Part shown: one piece after another, positions 1 through 4,391 of the stretch | Layout of the letters: every line of letters begins with the position of its first letter | Numbering within the stretch: position 1 is the stretch's first letter | Program-made: the position numbers and the translations under genes | NCBI GenBank assembly: GCA_020061285.1 | Contig: JAGUYQ010000071.1 | Span: forward strand, 1-6,095 | Direction of reading: 5' to 3' | Length of the DNA stretch: 6,095 nucleotides | From: Betaproteobacteria bacterium | GTDB taxonomy: Bacteria; Pseudomonadota; Gammaproteobacteria; Burkholderiales; UBA9220 | Notes under the pieces: model-generated | Seen by the model: only the letters and a program-made list of their open reading frames with translations | What the model was told of the DNA's origin: nothing | The model's database searches: none

Positions 1-137
1 AGTTGGGCGATATGGGTCGGCGGCTTGTCCCACTTGCCGTGGAGGAGGACGATGCCGACGTTGGCGGGGGCGGCAAGGGCCGGGAAGGGGAGAATGAGAC
101 AAGCCAAGGCGGCGAAGAGCCTGGAAAAGAAACGCAT
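1..137 (-). CDS. Exported alpha/beta-hydrolase-like protein, N-terminal part only
   Basis: Only the first 45 codons lie in the window; the gene continues beyond the left edge. The start is the ATG at 137-135, preceded on the minus strand by a GGAG ribosome-binding site 8 bases away. Residues 1-22 form a clear signal peptide (MRFFSRLF, then a Leu/Ala/Phe-rich core ending ALA before AP), so the product is probably exported to the periplasm or envelope. The mature part begins with NVGIVLLHGKWDKPP. This is the first strand and the HG oxyanion-hole turn typical of alpha/beta hydrolases, as in dienelactone-hydrolase-like and lysophospholipase-like proteins. The catalytic Ser, Asp and His would lie outside the window, so substrate and family cannot be fixed. 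The gene follows the toxin-antitoxin pair on the same strand but is separated from it by a palindromic repeat, so it is probably a separate transcription unit. Confidence 0.7.
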   Translation of the reverse strand, partial: MRFFSRLFAALACLILPFPALAAPANVGIVLLHGKWDKPPTHIAQ

Positions 138-182
138 GGTGTTTTCTCCGAACAGGGCGAATGTTTTGATGTTTAGCACTTC

Positions 183-212
183 GTAGGGCGGATTAGCGCA
201 GCGTAATCCGCC
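183..212 (+). repeat. REP-like palindromic repeat, copy 1
   Basis: GTAGGG is followed by a perfect 9-bp inverted repeat, GGCGGATTA (187-195) and TAATCCGCC (204-212), around the 8-base loop GCGCAGCG. It lies just downstream of the antitoxin stop codon and could act as an mRNA 3' stabiliser or weak terminator, though no U-run follows. A related copy in the opposite orientation lies at 869-904. Repeats of this GTAGGG-GGATTAG-TAATCC form are, from memory, common in intergenic DNA of proteobacteria. Confidence 0.7.
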
Positions 213-229
213 GGATGGGCGGCTGCCCC

Positions 230-511
230 CTATGCCGCCAATTCCCGCAACACTTCGGGATGACGGACGGCAACCTTGAGGAGGGTCTTCGCCGCCCCGG
301 AGGGCTCGCGCCGTCCCTGTTCCCAGTCCTGAACGGTCCGCGGCGACACCCCCATCAGCGCGGCGAATTGGGTTTGGGTCAGGCCCGACTTCAGCCGGGC
401 CTCGGCGATGGGGGAAATCGTGACGGTGGTCGATTTTGCCGCCGTGCCGGTTTTCATTTCCTGCATGGACTGCTTGAGGTCCTTGAGAAACTGGTCCATT
501 TCCTTATCCAC
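230..511 (-). CDS. XRE-family antitoxin (HigA-like)
   Basis: This small helix-turn-helix protein is the likely antitoxin and autorepressor of the adjacent RelE/HigB-type toxin. The HTH is plain in the C-terminal two-thirds: LKSGLTQTQFAALMGVSP, then RTVQDWEQGRREPSG. This is the HTH_3 pattern in which the second helix reads the DNA and W-E-Q-G-R-R-E-P is the conserved turn. The N-terminal ~25 residues are charged and helical and probably neutralise the toxin. I chose the GTG at 511-509 because GAGGAG sits 7 bases upstream of it. A TTG at 517 has that site only 1 base away, and an ATG at 499 has only a weak site, but either is possible (95 or 89 residues). The start overlaps the end of the toxin gene by 8 bases, implying translational coupling. 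The gene is intact although the toxin is frameshifted. Confidence 0.85.
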   Translation of the reverse strand: MDKEMDQFLKDLKQSMQEMKTGTAAKSTTVTISPIAEARLKSGLTQTQFAALMGVSPRTVQDWEQGRREPSGAAKTLLKVAVRHPEVLRELAA

Positions 512-817
512 GTTCAATCTCCTCTTTCAACTCCCGCAGGAAGGCCACGGGCAGGTTGTCGAACTTTGCCTTGGCGTAGGCGATCAGAAGCCAGATTACG
601 CCGTCTTCGAGAACCACGTAGTAAATCGCACGCGCCCCGCCCCGCTTGCCTTGTCCAGCTCGGCTCCAACGCACCTTGCGCAGGCCGCCGCTGCCCGGAA
701 TCACGTCCCCCGCCAGGGGGTGGCGGCCAGCCAACCGATGAATTCCTGGCGTTCTTCGTCGCTCCAGACCTGGGCGGCGTAGCGCTGGAAAGTGGGCGTC
801 TCGATGACGGTGAGCAT
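504..817 (-). pseudogene. RelE/HigB-type toxin gene, broken by a single-base frameshift
   Basis: Translation from the ATG at 817-815 gives MLTVIETPTF, then QRYAAQVWSD, then EERQEFIGWLAATP. It then runs into WRGT and a stop at 703-701. From the same spot the next frame continues with LAGDVIPGSGGLRKVRW, GARAIYYVVLEDGVIWLLIAYAKAKFDNLP and FLRELKEEIERG, ending at 504. Joined, the two halves form a normal ~104-residue RelE/HigB-type mRNA interferase, including the IPGSGGLRKVRW strand and the aromatic YY core. Adding one base to the G5 run at 716-720 (C5 on the coding strand) restores the frame, giving ATPLAGD. The tract sits in a C5-GCCA-G5 palindrome (707-720). It may be true inactivation or a sequencing/assembly slip. 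No ribosome-binding site precedes the ATG, and the apparent promoter suggests a leaderless message. Confidence 0.8.
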
Positions 818-823
818 GGATAG

Positions 824-851
824 ATAATACGGCATTGCCGTATAAACACAA
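824..851 (-). promoter_or_regulatory. Promoter with embedded palindromic operator for the toxin-antitoxin pair
   Basis: On the minus strand, TTGTGT (851-846) is followed after 16 bases by TATTAT (829-824, five of six matches to the -10 consensus). Between and overlapping them lies a palindrome, ATACGGCA (827-834), one central base, then TGCCGTAT (836-843). This is the usual layout for autorepression of a type II toxin-antitoxin operon by its HTH antitoxin. The -10 ends only 6 bases before the toxin ATG, so transcription would begin at or next to the start codon. The palindrome is directly visible; its binding protein is inferred. Confidence 0.6.
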
Positions 852-860
852 GGGGGAAGT

Positions 861-906
861 GTGGGTTTGGCGGGTTACGGCGGTGTGCACCTAACCCACC
901 CTACAC
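861..906 (-). repeat. REP-like palindromic repeat, copy 2 (opposite orientation to copy 1)
   Basis: Read on the minus strand, GTAGGG (904-899) leads into GGTGGGTTAG and, after a GC-rich loop, GTAACCCGCC. The plus-strand arms are GGCGGGTTA (869-877) and TAACCCACC (892-900), with 8 of 9 positions pairing plus one G-T wobble. A further outer GTGGGTTT lies at 861-868. The framework GTAGGG-GG-TTAG ... GTAA-CC-CC is the same as in the copy at 183-212 but inverted. The two copies bracket the toxin-antitoxin pair. This copy also marks the edge between GC-rich DNA and the AT-rich island. Confidence 0.6.
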
Positions 907-920
907 GGGCTATTGCATGG

Positions 921-947
921 TAATACTATCGTCAAGCGATAGTGTTA
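921..947. repeat. 27-bp near-perfect palindrome, possible operator or hairpin
   Basis: The arms TAATACTATCG (921-931) and CGATAGTGTTA (937-947) pair at 10 of 11 positions, plus one wobble, around TCAAG. It stands in the otherwise empty 906-1062 interval, at the left edge of the AT-rich island. No T-run follows on either strand, so it is not a standard terminator. A minus-strand ATG just past it (919-917) opens a reading frame of only two codons. It could be an orphan operator whose gene has been lost; this is speculative. Confidence 0.45.
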
Positions 948-1062
948 TTGGGCGCTCAAGGGAGGGAGCTTTATTGCGATGCTGACCCCTTTAACCGTAA
1001 CTGCACACATTGTCTATTTTGTTCGGCAAAACGGAGAAAAGAACTGACATCCTCTGCAGGAT

Positions 1063-2748
1063 TTATTCATTTTTAAGGCTCTTTTTCCATTTTTTTCGTT
1101 CTAAACCTAGAGCATAACGAAATGCGGGATGAATCTCCCACATATATTTCTCAACTTCGACACCGCGTATAGTTATCGATGACATTAAAATTGGTTGCTT
1201 ATAATAATCGATATGATTTTTCTTTAATGACTCGGCTCCATGCAAGCTGGATGCTCCCGGCAGAAACGAGGCATCTATAAATCCTATTAAATAAAGTAAC
1301 TCTGCGATATCTATAGCGCTAGCATTATCTGAAATACCAACTATTTTAATGGGCCCTTCATTAAGAATATTTTTCTCAATGAACTCTATTAGCTCAAGGT
1401 GATAAAAAACTGTTTTTTTCGATAGCGCAAATCTTATAGTAATTTTGTAGATTTCGCCGCAAATAGATTTAAATTCTGAAGATATGTTCTTAAGTCGGTC
1501 ACTGCCATATTCCAACAGGCATCCAAATAGCTCATACGGTGTAATTAATTTTTCACCATTAAATTTTGCTATTTTTGCAGCTTCCTTTAAAAGGCATAGA
1601 ACCCATCTAGGCCGATTTTTCCCCAAAACAGACAAAGTAATATGTACAGGTCGGTTGCCTTGGCCAAGCCCCATGTTTGGATTTTCGACTTCTAGAATTT
1701 GGGATAACAGCCAATTCTCTCGCTCATCAATCGATTCAAACGTCTCACCGAGAAAATTATTCGTTTTATGCAAATACGCCTCGATTCGTTTTGCAACTAC
1801 ACCTCGAAGTTGAAGAGCATTCCAATCAAGAGGAATGATGGCGTCAGAAACGTTAGCCATGCTATCAACTTCAGACTCCAGGATCGTCAACACATTTGGG
1901 CGGATAGTTGAACGAATCACAACATTTTCTAACTTGGCCACTAAATTACGACACGCAATTAGAGCGCCGGCGTTTTTATAAATTAGTTGTTCATTTTTTG
2001 AAAAAGCCTGATCAACCTCATCAATAAATATCCATGCCTTATTTTTTAGTTTTTTGTCGACTCTCGATAAAATGTCTTGGTAAGACAGTTTAAATTGATC
2101 AGGAATTTTACGACTAGTTAGAAATGGCAATTTAAAGTTTTCTATGAAATGCTTTAGAAGACCTCGTGTTGACTCTCCGTTATTCTTCCGAATATCAATA
2201 ATATCCATTAAGTCGCTATCGGCAACTAGACCTTCAAACTTATCAACTAACATGCATAATATCGCGTAAGATATATGGTTAGTCCATCGGTTAACCCAGT
2301 CACTAAGGGATATTTCACTTTCTGGCATTGGAGAAATATCCGGATCCCTAAGCCATATAGCTTTGCCCTTATTTTCTTTATTTATGTTGTGCTCTAAAAG
2401 CCGGCACATTGTAGTCTTCCCGCTGCCTTTTGGGGCATTCAGCGAAATGAACTTTGAATTTTCATCAAAAAACTTTTTACAGTCTGCGCGAACTACACTA
2501 AAGCTATTAAGGGCTGCGATATCGACAAATGCAGCGTCGTCATCTCCAAATAAATCTTCGTCATCCCAGTCAATGACTGTTGAACGCCTTGTGTTTTGTA
2601 TCTTTTCAGTTCGTTTTTGTTCGTAATAACTTTCATCTTCCTCGTTGAAATCAAATAAAAATGGCGTCAATTCGTCTTTTTCTTGAAACTCTAAGGGTGT
2701 GCTTTTGATTGTTCCCCCACTCCTATGCCTTCTTTTGTTTCGGCTCAT
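1063..2748 (-). CDS. P-loop ATPase of Sll1717-like/STAND-like type, orphan accessory gene
   Basis: The product has 561 residues. Residues 1-75 are basic, then strongly acidic and low in complexity, probably disordered. The ATPase core follows: Walker A APKGSGKT (105-112), Walker B WIFIDEVD (239-246), a strand VVIRSTIRPN (276-285) where related ATPases carry a sensor or Arg, LDWN (307-310) followed by a VVAKRIEAYL helix, and NRPRWVLCLLKEAA (378-391). The last resembles the RPRD helix of Sll1717-type ATPases. Residues 430-548 look like winged-helix material ending IHPAFRYALGL. There is no signal peptide or membrane segment, so it is cytoplasmic. The start ATG has AAGGA 9 bases upstream. Base composition is far more AT-rich than the surroundings, indicating transfer. 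No partner gene remains: an insertion-sequence scar lies behind the start, and only a small hairpin (1049-1062) follows the stop. Such ATPases often occur in defence islands, but a role here is only inferred. Confidence 0.75.
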   Translation of the reverse strand: MSRNKRRHRSGGTIKSTPLEFQEKDELTPFLFDFNEEDESYYEQKRTEKIQNTRRSTVIDWDDEDLFGDDDAAFVDIAALNSFSVVRADCKKFFDENSKFISLNAPKGSGKTTMCRLLEHNINKENKGKAIWLRDPDISPMPESEISLSDWVNRWTNHISYAILCMLVDKFEGLVADSDLMDIIDIRKNNGESTRGLLKHFIENFKLPFLTSRKIPDQFKLSYQDILSRVDKKLKNKAWIFIDEVDQAFSKNEQLIYKNAGALIACRNLVAKLENVVIRSTIRPNVLTILESEVDSMANVSDAIIPLDWNALQLRGVVAKRIEAYLHKTNNFLGETFESIDERENWLLSQILEVENPNMGLGQGNRPVHITLSVLGKNRPRWVLCLLKEAAKIAKFNGEKLITPYELFGCLLEYGSDRLKNISSEFKSICGEIYKITIRFALSKKTVFYHLELIEFIEKNILNEGPIKIVGISDNASAIDIAELLYLIGFIDASFLPGASSLHGAESLKKNHIDYYKQPILMSSITIRGVEVEKYMWEIHPAFRYALGLERKKWKKSLKNE

Positions 2749-2776
2749 GCTAGGTTATCCTTTGTTTATTCTCAAC

Positions 2777-2782
2777 ATTCTA
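2777..2782 (-). promoter_or_regulatory. Candidate -10 element for the ATPase gene
   Basis: On the minus strand TAGAAT (2782-2777) matches five of six bases of the -10 consensus and would give a leader of roughly 20 bases carrying the AAGGA site. At a 17-base spacing the -35 position reads GCGGTG, a poor match, and falls in sequence that probably belongs to the IS110 fragment. If real, the native -35 was replaced by the insertion. Confidence 0.25.
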
Positions 2783-2794
2783 TGCGGGCAATTT

Positions 2795-2990
2795 TGAAGC
2801 ACCGCGTAGCGTCCGGTGGACTTGATGGGATGGACCCGTCTTTTTGGCGTCACACTGGCGCTCATGGGGATGGGGATCGGCTTTCAATGAAAGGAGTCCG
2901 CTATGAATACGACCGTTGCCGTTGATCTTACCAAAAACGCCTTCCAGTTGGCAGTGGCCGATGCCTCCTGGAAAGTCATTGAATCCCGTA
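2795..2990 (+). mobile_element. IS110-family element, left-end fragment
   Basis: A GC-richer stretch begins near 2795 and leads through about 105 bases of non-coding DNA into an IS110-type transposase start at 2903. The non-coding part includes a small hairpin, CACCG (2800-2804) with CGGTG (2814-2818), and a GGGATGGACCC segment. In the IS110 group of this family the non-coding left end encodes the bridge RNA that guides recombination, so a remnant of it may lie here. The exact element tip cannot be fixed by eye because these elements lack terminal inverted repeats. The right limit is the junction with the IS3 fragment, between about 2979 and 2995. Confidence 0.55.
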
Positions 2991-3055
2991 ACGCTTTTGC
3001 GCTTGCCTGTAGCTCAATTCGCCTTTTTCCACCTGCGCTACCACTGCCAATTTAA
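2903..3055 (+). pseudogene. IS110-family transposase, 5' fragment fused to foreign sequence
   Basis: The ATG at 2903 follows the ribosome-binding site AAGGAG with 6 bases between. The product begins MNTTVAVDLTKNAFQLAVAD, then ASWKVIES. This is the start of an IS110-family DEDD recombinase, with D8 in VAVDLTKN at the position of the first catalytic Asp. Homology ends after about 28 codons. The frame then reads through the antisense strand of an IS3-family gene (RNAFALACSS and onward) to a stop at 3053-3055, giving 50 residues against more than 300 in intact members. The other catalytic acidic residues and the Ser domain are missing, so it cannot be active. The family call is made from the N-terminal motif alone. 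Confidence 0.75.
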
Positions 3056-3101
3056 AAGTAAGCGTGTAGTCCCTCTGCGTTCTCTTAACCCTTGGTTCCA
3101 T
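2976..3101 (-). pseudogene. IS3-family transposase OrfA, 5' fragment
   Basis: From the ATG at 3101-3099, with AAGGGGA 5 bases upstream, the minus strand encodes 41 residues. They begin MEPRVKRTQRDYTLTFKLAV and continue VAQVEKGELSYRQAQKRYGIQ, then meet a stop. The YTLTFKLAVVAQVEKGELSYRQA segment is the first helices of the HTH at the start of IS3-family OrfA proteins. The family sequence, from memory, would continue with GRST-VLVWLRKHG, but here the reading frame ends at the junction with the IS110 fragment. The rest of OrfA and all of OrfB with its DDE domain are absent. The gene was not listed as a long open frame because of its size, and it lies wholly opposite the tail of the IS110 pseudogene. 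Confidence 0.7.
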
Positions 3102-3155
3102 TGATTTCCCCTTTCTTTACTAGAAAAAGGTGTCAACGCTATTTAGGGCGGGTCA
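2979..3155 (-). mobile_element. IS3-family element, left-end fragment
   Basis: This covers the OrfA fragment and its upstream leader. On the minus strand the leader begins near TGACCCGCCCTAAATAG (from 3155) and contains TTGACACCTTTTTCTAG before the ribosome-binding site. IS3-family tips start with TG, so an end near 3155 fits, but the outer tip could lie a few bases further out. The opposite end and the other inverted repeat are missing. The perfect -35 hexamer TTGACA (3136-3131) inside the leader has no good -10 partner that I can see. Confidence 0.5.
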
Positions 3156-3164
3156 TGCCCAATA

Positions 3165-3190
3165 AAAAAGGCGGCTCGCGCCGCCTTTTT
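3165..3190 (-). terminator. Strong intrinsic terminator of the ldt-ppi gene set
   Basis: A perfect stem GGCGGC (3170-3175) / GCCGCC (3180-3185) with the tetraloop TCGC is flanked by A5 (3165-3169) and T5 (3186-3190). It is therefore symmetric and could work in both directions. It begins 13 bases after the ppiB stop on the minus strand and also insulates that operon from the insertion-sequence scar on its left. Confidence 0.92.
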
Positions 3191-3202
3191 CCGCCGTGTG
3201 CC

Positions 3203-3694
3203 TCAGCACACCTCCGCGCTTTCGATGATTACATCCTCCACCGGTACGTCCTGGTGGCCGGCGCGGTTGCCGGTTTTGATCTTCTTGATCTTGTCCACCA
3301 CGTCCTGGCCTTCCACCACCTTGCCGAAGACGCAGTAGCCGAAGCCTTGACTGGTGGGGGCGCGGAAGTTAAGGAAGTCGTTGTCGGAGACGTTGATGAA
3401 GAACTGGGCGCTGGCCGAGTGGGGGTCCGGGGTGCGGGCCATGGCGATGGTGTAGGGCTCGTTCTTCAGGCCGTTGGCGGCCTCGTTCTCCACCGGGTCG
3501 CGGGTGGCCTTCTGGGCCATGTCGGGCATGAAGCCGCCGCCCTGGATCATGAAGCCGTCGATGACGCGGTGGAAGATGGTGTTCTCGTAGTGGCCGTCTT
3601 CCACGTACTGGAGGAAGTTGGCGACGGTCTTGGGGGCTTTTTCGGCGTCCAGTTCGAGGGTGATGGTGCCGAGGTTGGTGTGGAGTTTAACCAT
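3203..3694 (-). CDS. ppiB: Cytoplasmic peptidyl-prolyl cis-trans isomerase B (cyclophilin)
   Basis: This is a 163-residue single-domain cyclophilin that speeds cis-trans isomerisation of Xaa-Pro bonds in folding proteins. It has no signal peptide, so it is cytoplasmic, and its length equals that of typical PpiB. It starts [20 protein letters not shown], and active-site signatures follow. [14 protein letters not shown] (41-54) carries the catalytic Arg43, Phe48 and Gln51; [17 protein letters not shown] (85-101) carries Gln97 and Phe98; NDFLNF lies at 105-110. Phe118 (in [10 protein letters not shown]) occupies the position where a Trp marks cyclosporin-sensitive cyclophilins, so weak drug binding is expected. 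The ATG lies inside the end of the preceding cyclophilin gene (8-base overlap) with no strong ribosome-binding site, implying translational coupling. It is the last gene before the terminator. Confidence 0.95.
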   Translation of the reverse strand: MVKLHTNLGTITLELDAEKAPKTVANFLQYVEDGHYENTIFHRVIDGFMIQGGGFMPDMAQKATRDPVENEAANGLKNEPYTIAMARTPDPHSASAQFFINVSDNDFLNFRAPTSQGFGYCVFGKVVEGQDVVDKIKKIKTGNRAGHQDVPVEDVIIESAEVC

Positions 3695-4355
3695 GCTTAC
3701 GGGCTTTCTTCTTGCGAGAGGTTGAGGATTCGGTGGCGGCTTCCTTGACGGCGGGGCTGCCCTTGTCGGCCACCATGCCGGCGGGCAGGCTGCTGACCTG
3801 GGCCATGTCCTGGATCACCACGTCCTGGGCGGGCACGCCGGCGCTGAGGAATTCCTTGCCGGTGGTGGGCAGGGCGTTGATCTTTTTCACCACGTCCATG
3901 CCGGAAACGACGCGGCCGAAGACGCAGTAGCCGTAGTAGTCGTTGTCGTTGCGGTAGTGGTTGAGGTGCTTGTTGTCTTCCAGGTTGATGAAGAACTGGG
4001 ATGTGGCGGATTGGGGGTCGTAGTCACGGGCCATGGCCAGGGTGCCGGGGGTGTTCATGAGGCCGTTGCCGGCTTCGTTGGGGATGGGCGCCTGGGTGTC
4101 CTTGGGCTCCAGGTCCGGGGTGAAGCCGCCGCCCTGGACGACGAAATTCTTCACCGAACGATGGAAGATGGTGCCTTTGTAGAAGCCGCTTTTGACGTAG
4201 TTGAGGAAGTTGCTCACGGTTTTCGGCGCCTTGTCCGGGTAGAGCTCGAACACCACGTTGCCGAAATTGGTCTTCATTTCCACCAGGGGGTTGGCGGCCA
4301 GGGCGGTGCCGGCGAACAGCAGGGTGGCGATGGCAATGGGGAGACGGAACTTCAT
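3687..4355 (-). CDS. ppiA: Exported peptidyl-prolyl cis-trans isomerase (PpiA-like cyclophilin)
   Basis: The product has 222 residues from the ATG at 4355-4353, chosen because AAGGAGG lies 5 bases upstream. A longer open frame from 4376 would disrupt the signal peptide. Residues 1-20 ([20 protein letters not shown]) are a signal peptide with cleavage after ALA, placing the enzyme in the periplasm. The cyclophilin domain (about 24-186) shows [14 protein letters not shown] (64-77) with Arg66, Phe71 and Gln74, then [17 protein letters not shown] (108-124) with Gln120 and Phe121, and [11 protein letters not shown]. All catalytic positions are kept. The last ~35 residues are an extra low-complexity tail ending [10 protein letters not shown], which is very basic; ordinary PpiA ends near residue 190. 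The gene follows the L,D-transpeptidase after 36 bases and overlaps ppiB, so it is probably co-transcribed. It is closely similar in pattern to the neighbouring PpiB, suggesting an old tandem duplication. Confidence 0.9.
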   Translation of the reverse strand: MKFRLPIAIATLLFAGTALAANPLVEMKTNFGNVVFELYPDKAPKTVSNFLNYVKSGFYKGTIFHRSVKNFVVQGGGFTPDLEPKDTQAPIPNEAGNGLMNTPGTLAMARDYDPQSATSQFFINLEDNKHLNHYRNDNDYYGYCVFGRVVSGMDVVKKINALPTTGKEFLSAGVPAQDVVIQDMAQVSSLPAGMVADKGSPAVKEAATESSTSRKKKARKHG

Positions 4356-4373
4356 GGAACCCTCCTTTTGTAC
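4356..4373 (-). promoter_or_regulatory. Ribosome-binding site fixing the ppiA start
   Basis: On the minus strand AAAAGGAGG is followed by GTTCC and ATG. This near-perfect Shine-Dalgarno match decides in favour of the ATG at 4355 over the open TTG at 4376. It is by far the strongest such site in the operon; the genes on either side of ppiA have weak or no sites. Confidence 0.8.
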
Positions 4374-4391
4374 CAAGACAGGGAGAGGCGC

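Noticed and set aside
504..890. A 128-residue minus-strand frame taken as an intact toxin
   Set aside because: Its first half has no toxin similarity, while the adjacent frame from 817 supplies the matching N-terminus. The frame is a by-product of the frameshift.
979..1047. Plus-strand 22-codon frame starting MLTPLTVTAHIV
   Set aside because: The spacing from GGAGG-like bases is long, it has no recognisable family, and the length is expected by chance. I see no function in 948-1062 beyond a small 5-bp hairpin at 1049-1062.
1049..1062. ATCCT-CTGC-AGGAT hairpin downstream of the ATPase as its terminator
   Set aside because: The stem has only 5 bp and no proper T-run follows on the minus strand, so termination cannot be claimed.
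2948..3050. 10-bp inverted repeat TTGGCAGTGG (2948-2957) / CCACTGCCAA (3041-3050) as possible element ends
   Set aside because: Both arms are coding: each encodes Leu-Ala-Val in a different transposase read in opposite directions, so the match is most likely chance.
3092..3748. Plus-strand 218-codon frame opposite ppiB
   Set aside because: Its composition is repetitive (Val, Gly, Asp, Glu) and it is antisense to a full cyclophilin; it also crosses the terminator.
4353..4376. Upstream TTG start at 4376 for the exported cyclophilin
   Set aside because: It would put the strong AAGGAGG site inside the gene and add seven residues before a well-formed signal peptide.
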